Positions 20,687-30,071 of a stretch of DNA of 64,000 nucleotides are shown here, piece by piece. Position numbers and translations under genes: made by a program. Source of the stretch: Sphingopyxis sp. (lineage in GTDB: Bacteria > Pseudomonadota > Alphaproteobacteria > Sphingomonadales > Sphingomonadaceae); assembly GCA_013823985.1 (NCBI GenBank), contig PNNB01000056.1:62001-126000 (forward strand). Reading direction: 5' to 3'. The notes under the pieces were generated by a model. The model had not been told where the DNA came from. It saw only the letters and a program-made list of their open reading frames with translations, and did not search any database. The stretch's first letter is position 1. The number at the start of each line of letters is the position of its first letter.

Positions 20687-23199
20687 ATTACGATGTTGAC
20701 CAGCCTGTCCGGCACGACAATGACCTTGCGGATCTCCGCATCTCCAATGGCATGCTGAACCTTTTGGCTGGCAAGCGCAAGCGCCTGCATGTCATCCTGC
20801 CCAAGACCTTTTGCGACCGTCAACGTATCGCGCAATTTGCCCTGGACCTGAATCGCGATGGTGACTTCGTCTTCCACGAGCAATGCGGGATCGACCTCGG
20901 GCCAGGATGCGTCGGCGATCAGGCCTTCGCCCAATTTTGTCCAGGCCTCTTCCGCCAGATGGGGCACCATCGGGGCAGACAAAAGCAGGATGGTCTTGAT
21001 GGCGGCGTCGCGGGATGCGGATGGCGCGGCTTTTTCGATGGCATTTGCCAGATCGTAAATTTTGGCCACGGCCTTGTTGAATGACAAGGCTTCAATATCC
21101 GCGCCAACACCCGCAATCACCTGATGCGTCTTGCGCAGCAGCGCTTTATCTTCGCCCTCGGCACCACTAACCTGTCCGGTCAGACGCCAGAGGCGCTGGA
21201 CAAAGCGCCAGCAACCTTCAATTCCGGCCTCGGACCATTCCAGATCGCGTTCGGGCGGGCTGTCCGACAACATGAACCAGCGCACGGCGTCGGCACCATA
21301 TTGGTCGACAATGTCATCGGGATCGACGACATTTTTCTTCGACTTGGACATTTTCTCGATGCGGCCGGCCGTTGCAGGCGCGCCCGTCTCGGCGATGGTC
21401 CAAATATCGCCCGAGCGGGAAACCTGCTCGGGACTCAGCCATTTTCCGTCGGCATCCTGAAACGTCTGGTGCGTTACCATGCCCTGCGTGAACAGCGAGG
21501 CAAAAGGCTCCTTGACGTCAATCATGCCAATATGACTGAGCGCACGGGTCCAGAAGCGGGCGTAGAGAAGATGCAGGATCGCATGTTCCACACCGCCAAT
21601 ATATTGCTGCACCGGCAACCATTTTTCGGCGACCGCACGATCAAATGGCTTGTCGTCGGGCTGGCTGGCAAAGCGGATGAAATACCAGCTGGAATCAACG
21701 AAGGTATCCAGCGTGTCGGTTTCGCGGCGTGCTGGCTTTTGGCACTGCGGGCAGTCGACTTTGCTCCATGTCGGATGGCGGTCGAGGGGGTTGCCCGGTA
21801 TGTCAAAAGTCACATCCTCGGGAAGCTTCACCGGCAATTGCGTCTCGGGCACGGCGACGGCGCCACAGCTTTCGCAATGGATGATGGGAATGGGTGTGCC
21901 CCAATAACGCTGCCGGCTGACGCCCCAGTCGCGCAACCGGTATTGGGTCTGACCTTTGCCCCAACCTTCGGACTCCGCCTTGGCGATCACATCGGCGATT
22001 GCCTGTTCGACGGAAAGGCCGTTCAACCAATGGGAATTCACGATGGTGCCGGGACCTGTATAGGCGACGTCGCCCGAAAAGTGGCTGTCGGTGACATCCC
22101 CGTCCGACACGACGCGCGTGACCGGCAGGTCGTATTTGCGCGCGAAATCCAGATCGCGCTGGTCATGCGCCGGACAGCCGAAAATAGCCCCTGTTCCATA
22201 ATCCATCAGCACAAAATTGGCGACATAGACCGGCAGATGCCAGCTTGGATCCAGCGGATGCTCGACGCTCAGGCCCGTGTTGAAGCCCTTCTTCTCGGCC
22301 GTTTCAATATCGGCTGCGGTCGTCCCACCCTTTCGGCATTCTTCAATGAAGGCCTGTAATTCGGGCGCATTGGTCGCGAGCTTTTGCGCGACGGGATGGT
22401 CCGCGGCAATCGCCACGAAGCTTGCCCCGAACATGGTGTCAGGGCGTGTCGTGTACACATCGATGCCGTCGCCGTTCGACCCCGGAAAAGCAAAGCGGCA
22501 GCGCAGGCCCTTCGATTTACCGATCCAGTTTTCCTGCATCAGCCGGACTTTGTCGGGCCATTGGTCGAGCGACGAAAGGCCTTCGAGCAGTTCATCCGCA
22601 AAATCGGTGATCTTCAAAAACCACTGGCTGAGTTTGCGGCGTTCGACAGGGGCGCCCGATCGCCAACCCTTGCCGTCAATCACCTGTTCGTTCGCCAGAA
22701 CGGTCATATCGACCGGATCCCAGTTCACCGCCGATTCCTTGCGGTAAACCAAGCCGGCGGCATAAAGCTTCAGGAAAAGCGCCTGCTCATGGCCATAATA
22801 TTCCGGCTCACAGGTCGCGAGTTCGCGTGTCCAGTCAATGGCAAAGCCAAGCCGCTTCAACTGCGCTTTCATGTTGGCGATATTGTCGCGGGTCCATCCG
22901 CCCGGATGCACGCCTTTTTCCATGGCCGCATTTTCGGCGGGCATACCGAATGCATCCCACCCCATGGGATGCAGAACCTCGTGCCCTGTCATCCGCTTGT
23001 AGCGGGCAAGCACATCCCCCATCGTATAGTTGCGGACGTGCCCGATGTGGATACGTCCCGACGGGTAGGGAAACATTTCCAGCACATAGCTGCGCGGTTT
23101 GGGCGAGTTGTCATCGGCGACGAAACTCGCCTGCTCTTCCCAAATCTTCTGCCACCGCGCGTCGGCGACGTGCGGGTTGAAACGATCAGGCTGGCTCAT
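20683..23199 (-). CDS. leuS: leucyl-tRNA synthetase
   Basis: This class I aminoacyl-tRNA synthetase charges tRNA-Leu. It has 838 residues, a normal bacterial length. The HIGH motif appears as [13 protein letters not shown] near residue 52, the CP1 editing domain runs from about 225 to 415, and the KMSKS loop appears as KMSKSKKN near residue 618. It overlaps lptE by 4 bases and starts 3 nt after the DUF3576 stop, so it is tightly coupled in the operon. Confidence 0.98.
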   Translation of the reverse strand: MSQPDRFNPHVADARWQKIWEEQASFVADDNSPKPRSYVLEMFPYPSGRIHIGHVRNYTMGDVLARYKRMTGHEVLHPMGWDAFGMPAENAAMEKGVHPGGWTRDNIANMKAQLKRLGFAIDWTRELATCEPEYYGHEQALFLKLYAAGLVYRKESAVNWDPVDMTVLANEQVIDGKGWRSGAPVERRKLSQWFLKITDFADELLEGLSSLDQWPDKVRLMQENWIGKSKGLRCRFAFPGSNGDGIDVYTTRPDTMFGASFVAIAADHPVAQKLATNAPELQAFIEECRKGGTTAADIETAEKKGFNTGLSVEHPLDPSWHLPVYVANFVLMDYGTGAIFGCPAHDQRDLDFARKYDLPVTRVVSDGDVTDSHFSGDVAYTGPGTIVNSHWLNGLSVEQAIADVIAKAESEGWGKGQTQYRLRDWGVSRQRYWGTPIPIIHCESCGAVAVPETQLPVKLPEDVTFDIPGNPLDRHPTWSKVDCPQCQKPARRETDTLDTFVDSSWYFIRFASQPDDKPFDRAVAEKWLPVQQYIGGVEHAILHLLYARFWTRALSHIGMIDVKEPFASLFTQGMVTHQTFQDADGKWLSPEQVSRSGDIWTIAETGAPATAGRIEKMSKSKKNVVDPDDIVDQYGADAVRWFMLSDSPPERDLEWSEAGIEGCWRFVQRLWRLTGQVSGAEGEDKALLRKTHQVIAGVGADIEALSFNKAVAKIYDLANAIEKAAPSASRDAAIKTILLLSAPMVPHLAEEAWTKLGEGLIADASWPEVDPALLVEDEVTIAIQVQGKLRDTLTVAKGLGQDDMQALALASQKVQHAIGDAEIRKVIVVPDRLVNIVI

Positions 23200-23202
23200 C
23201 GA

Positions 23203-23634
23203 TTATCCGCTTATGGACGTGCGGCGAAGGTCGCGGGCCTTGGTCAAAATGATGGCTTCCATCTTCTGGACGGTGGCCGCCCGCAAAGGTGCGGCAACCC
23301 ATTGACCATTTTGCGAAACTTCACGGCTACCGGCAACGCGCAACGCGTCGGCGCGCAGGTCCTGATCAAGAATGGATACGGTCAGCTTGATACGCTCGCC
23401 AGGGCTTTGCGGGTTTACATACCAGTCGGTCACAATCACGCCGCCCGCCGAATCGGTCTGGACCAACGGCATGAAGGACAGTGCATCCAGCGAAGCGCGC
23501 CACAAATAGCTGTTTACGCCGATTGTGGTTACTTGACTTGCCGCCAGGTCGGCCTTCGGGCGCGCCGTGCCTCCGCACGCCGACAACAACATGGTGCCAG
23601 AGGCTAGGATAAGTGCCAGGCGAGAGATGCGCAT
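23203..23634 (-). CDS. DUF3576 domain lipoprotein
   Basis: This is a 143-residue lipoprotein of a family (DUF3576) found almost only in alphaproteobacteria and usually just upstream of leuS. MRISRLALILASGTMLLSAC is a lipoprotein signal with lipobox LSAC. The body has the conserved IGVNSYLWRASLDALSFMPLVQTD and GGVIVTDWY. The ATG at 23634 is supported by AAGGAC upstream and by the signal peptide; a longer open frame to 23775 is not supported. It is first of the operon with leuS, lptE and holA; the LptE neighbour hints at an outer-membrane role, but function is unknown. Confidence 0.88.
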   Translation of the reverse strand: MRISRLALILASGTMLLSACGGTARPKADLAASQVTTIGVNSYLWRASLDALSFMPLVQTDSAGGVIVTDWYVNPQSPGERIKLTVSILDQDLRADALRVAGSREVSQNGQWVAAPLRAATVQKMEAIILTKARDLRRTSISG

Positions 23635-23882
23635 ATAATGTCCTTGAACGATGAATTTCTGGGGAACCTCTATAACGCCTTGCTGGCTTGAGCAAGCTTT
23701 CTGGGTGCTGAACCAATGAGTTTCGAAATGCGCCCGGATGAATACCGGACAGACTTTGTGGATATCGTGCAACATATTGTCAAAAATCGCGTTCTAATTC
23801 AGATTAATCGGTATGGACACTTTCGATTTGCGCCATTTGGTCCTATACAAGATGAAGAACAGGGAGTCGTTTTGGTTCTGTG

Positions 23883-24638
23883 ATGACCATAGGTAAGCCT
23901 TTTCGGCGGAAGAACGCCGTTTTTGCAGCTGCATTGCTTGCAACGGGCTCGCTTGTCGTGTCGCCGCTGGTGATGCCTGCCTGGGCCGCCGATTCCGTCG
24001 AGCAATCAAAATCGACCGCGAAAGATTGGCTGAACACGTTCACTCCTTCGGGCGTTGATAGCCGTCTTGCCGCACGCTTCGCCGCGTCGAACAGCCAGAA
24101 CAGCAATCGCTTTCCCTTCACTCTGGCCGGCGCGGATGCATCGCGCAGCCGGACAATTATTGTTGCCGCCCGCGCCAACAGCCGTCTGACGGCCGGTGCG
24201 GTTTCGGTACGCAGCGCTCTTTCGACTTCGGAAGCGGGCGCAGGAAAGGCCATGCGGCTTTCGACCGTCGATTACCGTCTGTCGGCATCCAAGGGCTGGC
24301 AAGGTTTCGCATTGCCAGCGACCCCGAAATTGTCGGCAAAGGTTCCTTTGAGCGAATTGGGCCGCGGGAATTTCCGTCTGGACGACAGCGCAAAGAAGCC
24401 AAGCAAGTTCAGCACCAATATCAAGCTTGATCAGAATCGCGAAGCTGCGCCACCCGCTCGGGGCAGTGCAGCGACCGGCGACTATAAGCTTGATGTGGGC
24501 GGTAGCTTCTCGATCAGCCGCAAAATTGATGTGACCGCTGGTCTACGCTACGCGAGCGAAAACGACCGCGTGCTTTCGAGAGTGGATAACCGCAAGGATA
24601 GCGAAGCGGTTTACGTCGGAACGAAAATCCGCTTCTAA
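23883..24638 (+). CDS. exported protein of unknown function
   Basis: I do not recognise a named family. The 251-residue product starts with a long signal peptide (about residues 1-36, cleavage after PAWA). A low-complexity Ser/Ala/Arg-rich body follows. It ends with a segment that looks like two or three outer-membrane beta-strands: YKLDVGGSFSISRKIDVTAG, LRYASENDRV, SEAVYVGTKIRF, with a terminal Phe as in outer-membrane barrels. A small barrel or outer-membrane-associated protein is possible. AGGGAG lies about 16 nt before the ATG, so a GTG at 23880 is an alternative start. Its stop interlocks with the convergent ThiE-like gene. Confidence 0.72.
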   Translation: MTIGKPFRRKNAVFAAALLATGSLVVSPLVMPAWAADSVEQSKSTAKDWLNTFTPSGVDSRLAARFAASNSQNSNRFPFTLAGADASRSRTIIVAARANSRLTAGAVSVRSALSTSEAGAGKAMRLSTVDYRLSASKGWQGFALPATPKLSAKVPLSELGRGNFRLDDSAKKPSKFSTNIKLDQNREAAPPARGSAATGDYKLDVGGSFSISRKIDVTAGLRYASENDRVLSRVDNRKDSEAVYVGTKIRF

Positions 24639-25186
24639 TTTGCGCATGTGGTGCGGAACGCATCAATCGCTGCCCACCCATATATCTTCTTGAGGCGCAG
24701 CATCTCGGCTTTTTCCCGGCTCATTCCGCCCAAGGCAATAACCGCCATCCTGTCCGCTTGCCGCGCCATCCGATTGAACGCCATGAGTCCCAAGGAAGGG
24801 GCGTCCGGATGGCTTTGCGTCGGGAAGAGCGGAGAGATCAGCACGGCATCCGCACCTGTCCGTCGGGCTTCTTTCAGTTCCCGTCGATTGTGGACAGGCG
24901 CCGTATGAACCAGCCTTCGCGGGCCTGCCGAGCGCTGGTGAAAGCCGTCCGCACGCCATTGCACCGCCAGACGGGCGTCCCCCGCCAACAGCAACATATG
25001 CCCCCTTTGCCGGCAGACATGCGCGACTTTGCGGAACAGGGTCCGGCGGTCACATAGATCCAGTTCATAATGGCGGAAGATAATGCCAGACCGGAAAGGC
25101 AATCGCCGGATCGCGTCCAGCAATTCATTACCGAAACGGGGATCGGTCATAAGCCACAGTGTGGGAAGGGGCTGGCGGGGACGCAT
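24635..25186 (-). CDS. thiamine-phosphate synthase-like (ThiE/TenI-type) protein
   Basis: This 183-residue protein looks like the ThiE/TenI TIM-barrel: LWLMTDPRF at the start, VHTAPVHNRRELKEARRTGADAV in the middle, ISPLFPTQSHPDAPSLGL and the phosphate-binding ALGGMSREKAEML near the end. It is shorter than true ThiE (about 210), and the usual pyrophosphate-binding residues are not evident, so it may be a TenI-type paralogue and not the biosynthetic enzyme. It is divergent from yggS with 23 nt between the start codons. Moderate confidence in fold, low in reaction. Confidence 0.72.
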   Translation of the reverse strand: MRPRQPLPTLWLMTDPRFGNELLDAIRRLPFRSGIIFRHYELDLCDRRTLFRKVAHVCRQRGHMLLLAGDARLAVQWRADGFHQRSAGPRRLVHTAPVHNRRELKEARRTGADAVLISPLFPTQSHPDAPSLGLMAFNRMARQADRMAVIALGGMSREKAEMLRLKKIYGWAAIDAFRTTCAN

Positions 25187-25209
25187 CCTCTTGCCTATAG
25201 CGCCGCACT

Positions 25210-25887
25210 ATGCAGGAAGCGATACGCGAAACGGCGCAGAGCCGGCTGAATGAAATCACATCACATATGTCGGCGGCTGCAAAGCTTGCCGGTCGTGCAC
25301 CGGAGGATGTCACGCTGATCGCTGTGTCGAAGACACGAAGCGTCAGCGACATAGAACCGCTGATCCGTGCCGGACACCGGAACTATGGCGAAAACCGCAT
25401 ACAGGAAGCCCAGGCAAAATGGCCCGAGTTGAAAAATCTGGATGCCGGGATTGTCCTGCACCTGATTGGACAATTACAGTCCAATAAGGCTGCCGAAGCA
25501 GTCAGCCTGTTTGATATCATTCATTCATTGGATCGCCTGTCCCTTGCCACGGCCTTGGGGAAGGCCATGCGCGACCAGGACCGGTTTTTGCCCTGTTTTA
25601 TCCAGGTGAATATTGGCGCGGAACCGCAGAAGGGAGGTTGTGCCATCGAAGCGCTTCCCGAACTGCTGGCCGCAACACAGGCCGAGATTATTCCCGTCGC
25701 CGGACTGATGTGTTTGCCACCTGCGGATATGGAACCAGCGCCCTTTTTTGCGCTGCTTGCCGAACTTTCGGCGCGCTACGGATTGGACGGGTTGAGCATG
25801 GGCATGTCCGGTGATTTTCAAACCGCCATCATGCTGGGCGCGACACATATTCGTGTGGGCACCGCCTTATTTGGCGAGCGCGTGTGA
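25210..25887 (+). CDS. yggS: YggS-family pyridoxal-phosphate homeostasis protein
   Basis: This 225-residue single-domain PLP-binding protein (PLPBP, fold III TIM barrel) buffers pyridoxal phosphate in the cytoplasm. The PLP lysine lies in LIAVSKTRSVSDIEPLI near residue 42; FGENRIQEAQ appears as YGENRIQEAQ, and the C-terminal GLSMGMSGDFQTAI(M)LGATHIRVG has the phosphate-binding SGD and RVG. The 3' end overlaps the convergent pdeM gene by 21 bases. Confidence 0.95.
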   Translation: MQEAIRETAQSRLNEITSHMSAAAKLAGRAPEDVTLIAVSKTRSVSDIEPLIRAGHRNYGENRIQEAQAKWPELKNLDAGIVLHLIGQLQSNKAAEAVSLFDIIHSLDRLSLATALGKAMRDQDRFLPCFIQVNIGAEPQKGGCAIEALPELLAATQAEIIPVAGLMCLPPADMEPAPFFALLAELSARYGLDGLSMGMSGDFQTAIMLGATHIRVGTALFGERV

Positions 25888-26568
25888 CGCCGGTACGGTA
25901 AACAGAGCAATCCCGTCGCGCGTCGGCACGAGCACCTCGACCCTGTCCACATCAGTGCATCCGAACGCCGCGATAAGCGCAGGGTCTTGCACATCGAGGC
26001 CACCCGTCAATGTGCCAAAGGCAGGCATGACCAGTTTGCGCGCACTCCGGACGAAACAGCGGCGCGACACGTGCCGCCCGCGAACGGCCTGCCGAAACTT
26101 CGGATGGAAATGGCCCGAAATTTCGGGTCCTTCTTCCGCACCCAGCGCTTCATGCCGGAATATAACATTGCCGCATTTCAACGTTTCAACCGCTTCACCG
26201 CCCCAATGGCCTTGCACATCGGGGTCGTGGTTTCCGGTCACCCAGATCCAGCGCACAGAGGTGACGAGCCGTTTCAACAACGCGGACGCGCGGCCTTGAA
26301 GCCGTCGCTCGCCATCGGTGTCATGGAAATTGTCGCCTAGGGAAATAACAATCTCGGGAACGAATTGGTCCACCAGCGCTGCCACCTGTTCCAGGGTGGC
26401 GAGGCTGTCATAGGGCGGCAGCATTTGCCCACCCGCAGCATAAGCGCTCGCTTTCTCGAGATGGAGGTCCGAAACGACCAGCATCTTTTGCTCGGGCCAA
26501 TACAGCGCTGCATCGCCCGCAACTTCGAAATTGTGCCCGCCGAAAGTGAAAGTCCGTGCCATCGCCAC
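25867..26568 (-). CDS. pdeM: ligase-associated DNA damage response phosphoesterase PdeM
   Basis: This 233-residue calcineurin-like metallophosphoesterase belongs to the group found next to ATP-dependent DNA ligases and an Lhr-like helicase. The metal motifs are all present: VVSDLHLEKA, ISLGDNFHDTDGE, WVTGNHDPDV and GHFHPKFR. Here the helicase partner lies 3.5 kb away at 30068-32473, and the ligase and MBL exonuclease are not in the window. It converges with yggS and overlaps its end by 21 bases. Confidence 0.9.
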   Translation of the reverse strand: MAMARTFTFGGHNFEVAGDAALYWPEQKMLVVSDLHLEKASAYAAGGQMLPPYDSLATLEQVAALVDQFVPEIVISLGDNFHDTDGERRLQGRASALLKRLVTSVRWIWVTGNHDPDVQGHWGGEAVETLKCGNVIFRHEALGAEEGPEISGHFHPKFRQAVRGRHVSRRCFVRSARKLVMPAFGTLTGGLDVQDPALIAAFGCTDVDRVEVLVPTRDGIALFTVPASHALAK

Positions 26569-26606
26569 CGCCTATGCGGATTAAGCCATGCTGTGGCAAG
26601 CGGTCG

Positions 26607-27566
26607 TCAGTAGGCAGCCGCCAAACGTGCGGGCGTTGCGCGGGACACGCCTTTGGGCAGATCAAATCCGACCCGGCGGTTGCCGAAATCGATCAGCACC
26701 CGGTCGAACAATTTGAGCGCATCCATACCCAGCAGGATCGCCGGGCGATCATTCAGCGACAAGGCCGTGAAGGCATAATTTTCGGCAAAGGTGATGGGCA
26801 GGTCATTGATCGTCAGACCGCCTACTTCGATTTCCTTCAACTGCGTGAACTCCCCGTTCAGAATAGAACCGGTCACGCTTTTCATCTTCACAGGAATGAA
26901 GTCGACCGTGCGGTGCCGCCGTTGAAGCTTGTCGCGAAGGGCCATATTGGCCATGCTGCTCTGCGCACCTGTATCGAGAATGATGTCGACCCTGATCCCG
27001 TCGATCCTTGCGCTGGACAGGATCATCCGTCCGGCTTTGCGCTTCGCGCTGACGACGATCATGCCGTTTTCCAGCTTCGTCTTCCCGCGCGTGCGGCGCG
27101 ATGGCAATACGTCCATCTTCTGGCTCGCAAAATCGAGGAGGACGCGGTTATCTTCGAGGCTGTCGATACCCAGCAATCCATAGGCACCCAAATTGGACCG
27201 TTCCAGACCGGGCGCCTCCACACCTTCCAGGTTCACCGCCGCGGTGGTCAGCTTTTCAATGTAAAAGGAATTGACCTGCGTTTTGCCGGAAATGGTCGCC
27301 AATGTGAGCGTTGGTCCTGACTCCAGCGCCAAATCGCGCGCCAGATCATTGGCAATGACTGTCCGTTCGGCGCCGGTATCGACGATGAAGGGGACAGCGG
27401 CGCTGCCATTGACCTGAACCTGCACCGTCATTCGGTCACTTCGGTCGATCCCAAATTGCTCGACTATGGCGGCCGGTTCGGTTCCGTTCTCGGCAACATC
27501 GTCTTGTGCGGATGCCGGGCTTAAAAAAGCAAAAGTGGAAAAAACCGCGAGGGCAAATTGTTTCAT
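26607..27566 (-). CDS. exported protein with two retroviral-type aspartyl protease domains
   Basis: This 319-residue precursor has a signal peptide (MKQFALAVFSTFAFLSPASAQ). Two pepsin-fold half-domains follow, with catalytic motifs FIVDTGAERTVIANDLA near residue 63 and ILDTGAQSSMANMAL near residue 200. Retroviral-like proteases work as homodimers of one such domain, so the tandem could form an intramolecular active site. The ATG at 27566 has AGGAGATGGAG upstream; the 47-codon open extension beyond it is rejected. It is divergent from the S9 peptidase gene with 163 nt between. Substrate unknown. Confidence 0.85.
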   Translation of the reverse strand: MKQFALAVFSTFAFLSPASAQDDVAENGTEPAAIVEQFGIDRSDRMTVQVQVNGSAAVPFIVDTGAERTVIANDLARDLALESGPTLTLATISGKTQVNSFYIEKLTTAAVNLEGVEAPGLERSNLGAYGLLGIDSLEDNRVLLDFASQKMDVLPSRRTRGKTKLENGMIVVSAKRKAGRMILSSARIDGIRVDIILDTGAQSSMANMALRDKLQRRHRTVDFIPVKMKSVTGSILNGEFTQLKEIEVGGLTINDLPITFAENYAFTALSLNDRPAILLGMDALKLFDRVLIDFGNRRVGFDLPKGVSRATPARLAAAY

Positions 27567-27729
27567 TTCTCCATCTCCTGCGGGCATGATAGGCTTCTTT
27601 ACATGCGGCCACAAGTCGCCGCCGGTCGAAGCGCATCTGGGCTTTGTCGAAGGCGACGCAGGCGGCCGATTGCGATGAGGGGCAGCCTCGGTTAGTCCTG
27701 CTATCATTCGAAGAGAGAAGGGGATTGCC

Positions 27730-29646
27730 GTGAAGAAATTACTCCTGTTGGCCGCCTTGGCCCTGCCGATGGCGCCTGCCCTGGCCGATGCACCGAAACC
27801 GGACGCACTCGTCGCCGATGGTTTGCCGCCCGTTCCCGATGAACTGCCCGTTGAAACGCGACCCTATATGGAATTCCGTACCGCAGGCTTTGTTGGTTGG
27901 CATCCGTCGGACCGGTCGATGCTGATCGCGACCCGCTTTGCGAATACCGCGCAACTGCATCGCGTCGCAGGGCCGATGATGGCGCGCAAACAGATCAGCT
28001 TTGAAGCGGAACCCGTCGGCAACGGCAGCTGGGCGCCCAAGAAAGGCGACGTCCTGCTTGTCCAGAAAGATGTGGGCGGCAATGAATTCTTCCAGATTTA
28101 CGCACTGAAGGACGGAAAGCTCAATCTTCTGACCGATGGCAAAAGCCGCAATGGACTGAACGCATGGAGCAAGGATGGAGAGCTGATTGCCTATACATCC
28201 ACGCGGCGGAACGGCACCGACAACGACATTTATGTAATGAATCCGCGCGATCCTTCCTCCAACCGCATGGTGGCCGAGGTCAAGGGCGGCGGCTGGGCCG
28301 TGTCCGACTTTGCGCCAGACAAGAAAAGCGCGCTGGTCGCGCAATATGTGTCGGTGACCAATGTCGACATTTCGTTGCTGGATCTTACGACCGGCAAGAT
28401 GACGCCCATTGGCGATCATGCCAAGGACATCGCCTATGGCGGCGGGGAATTTGCACCGGACGGCACGCTCTGGGTCACATTGGACGAAGGATCGGACTTC
28501 CAGCGGCTGGGGACGCTCGACACGAAAACAGGCGCCTTTACCGCACGCGGGCCGAAGGAAAGCTGGGATGTCGATGCATTCGATATTTCTCCCGATGGCA
28601 GCTTCATCGTCTACGCCACCAATGAGGCTGGGATGAGCAAGGTCAAGATCCTCGACACCAAGACCGATAAGGTGCGCGTGGTTGAAGGTCTGCCAGCCGG
28701 TATTGTCGGTGGTTTTGATATCTCCGAATGGGGCGAGATCGGTATCACCTTCACCTCGGCCCGCAGCGCCGCCGATGCCTATAGCATCGATCCTAAATCG
28801 TTGAAGGTGACCCGCTGGACTGAAAGTGAAACGGGCGGTCTGGATGTATCCAAAAATGTCGAGCCTGAACTGGTGAAGGTCAAAAGCTTTGACGGACTTG
28901 AAGTATCCGGTTTCCTTTACCGCCCTGATGCCGCGAAATTCCCCGGCAAGCGCCCCATGATCATGAGCGTGCACGGCGGACCCGAAGGCCAGTCGCGCCC
29001 CGGGTTTCAGGGCCGCAGCAACTATCTATTGAACGAGATGGGCGTTGCGATTTTCTACCCCAATGTGCGGGGATCGACGGGCTATGGCAAAACCTTCGTC
29101 AGCCTCGACAATGGTCCGTTCAAGCGTGAAGATTCGGTCAAAGACATGGGCGCGTTTCTGGATGTGTTGGGCAAGGACAAGGGTCTCGATGCCGGTCGCT
29201 TCGGTCTGACGGGCGGCTCTTATGGTGGCTATATGTGCTATGCCGCGGCGGTGCAGTATAAGGACAAGCTACGGGCGACGAACTGCATTGTGGCCATTTC
29301 GAACTTCGTGACCTTCCTCGAAAACACCCAAAGCTACCGCCGCGACTTGCGCCGTGTGGAATATGGGGATGAGCGTGATCCGGCACAGCGGGCAAAGCTG
29401 CTCGAAATTTCGCCGCTGACACGGGTGGCCGAAATTTCAAAGCCGATGTTTGTGGTCACCGGCGGCAATGACCCGCGTGTACCTGCGTCGGAAGCCGACC
29501 AGATCGTCAAGGCGATCCGCGACAAGGGCGGTGTCGCCTGGCACTTGCTCGGCAAAAATGAAGGCCACGGCTTTGCGAAAAAGGAAAATGTCGATTACCA
29601 GTTCTGGTCAACATTGCTGTTCTGGAAACAGAATTTGCTGAACTGA
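27730..29646 (+). CDS. S9-family prolyl oligopeptidase-like peptidase
   Basis: This 638-residue exported serine peptidase starts with a signal peptide (MKKLLLLAALALPMAPALADA). An N-terminal beta-propeller (about residues 60-380) shows WD-like repeats such as APDKKSALVAQYVSV and SPDGSFIVYATNE. The C-terminal alpha/beta-hydrolase has the nucleophile in LTGGSYGGYMCYAA, the Asp in TGGNDPRVPASEAD and the His in EGHGFAKKEN. The start is GTG at 27730 with GAAGGGGA upstream. It is 11 nt upstream of a GFA-type gene and probably co-transcribed with it. Confidence 0.94.
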   Translation: MKKLLLLAALALPMAPALADAPKPDALVADGLPPVPDELPVETRPYMEFRTAGFVGWHPSDRSMLIATRFANTAQLHRVAGPMMARKQISFEAEPVGNGSWAPKKGDVLLVQKDVGGNEFFQIYALKDGKLNLLTDGKSRNGLNAWSKDGELIAYTSTRRNGTDNDIYVMNPRDPSSNRMVAEVKGGGWAVSDFAPDKKSALVAQYVSVTNVDISLLDLTTGKMTPIGDHAKDIAYGGGEFAPDGTLWVTLDEGSDFQRLGTLDTKTGAFTARGPKESWDVDAFDISPDGSFIVYATNEAGMSKVKILDTKTDKVRVVEGLPAGIVGGFDISEWGEIGITFTSARSAADAYSIDPKSLKVTRWTESETGGLDVSKNVEPELVKVKSFDGLEVSGFLYRPDAAKFPGKRPMIMSVHGGPEGQSRPGFQGRSNYLLNEMGVAIFYPNVRGSTGYGKTFVSLDNGPFKREDSVKDMGAFLDVLGKDKGLDAGRFGLTGGSYGGYMCYAAAVQYKDKLRATNCIVAISNFVTFLENTQSYRRDLRRVEYGDERDPAQRAKLLEISPLTRVAEISKPMFVVTGGNDPRVPASEADQIVKAIRDKGGVAWHLLGKNEGHGFAKKENVDYQFWSTLLFWKQNLLN

Positions 29647-29657
29647 CGGGACTTGGG

Positions 29658-30071
29658 ATGCCGGATCGCTTACTTAAAGGTTCATGCCACTGCGGCAAAG
29701 CAGGTTGGACCCTGAGCGGCGATCCGGGGTCCATTACCGCCTGCAACTGCACCTTATGCAGTCGCTATGGTGCACTTTGGGCTTATGATTTCGAAAATGA
29801 GCGCATCCGGGTGGAAGGAACTACCAGCACCTATACGAGACCCGGGAAAGCCGACCCTGCGTTGGAAATCCACTTTTGCCCGCAATGTGGATGTGTTGTG
29901 TGTTGGCGCGGGTTGCGGCTGGAAGACGATGGACGCCGCCGCATCGCGGTCAACGTCCGCCTGTGCGCATTCGAGGATGTTGCCGATCTTGCCATCGACC
30001 ATTTCGACGGGCGCGATAGCTTCGATGACCTGCCAAGCGACGGGCGCTGCGTGCGCGACCTCTGGTTTTAG
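29658..30071 (+). CDS. GFA/CENP-V-type zinc-binding protein
   Basis: This 137-residue protein belongs to the glutathione-dependent formaldehyde-activating (GFA/CENP-V) fold family. The zinc ligands are in KGSCHCGKAGWTL, CNCTLCSRYG and HFCPQCGCVVCWRG. Few members have a proven activity, so a formaldehyde role should not be assumed. It follows the S9 peptidase by 11 nt; its stop codon interlocks with that of the convergent helicase gene. Confidence 0.9.
   Translation: MPDRLLKGSCHCGKAGWTLSGDPGSITACNCTLCSRYGALWAYDFENERIRVEGTTSTYTRPGKADPALEIHFCPQCGCVVCWRGLRLEDDGRRRIAVNVRLCAFEDVADLAIDHFDGRDSFDDLPSDGRCVRDLWF

Noticed and set aside
21124..22359. A 411-residue open frame on the plus strand
   Set aside because: Antisense to leuS and without any domain.
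27739..28974. A 411-residue open frame on the minus strand
   Set aside because: Antisense to the S9 peptidase; composition is His/Arg-rich with no domain.
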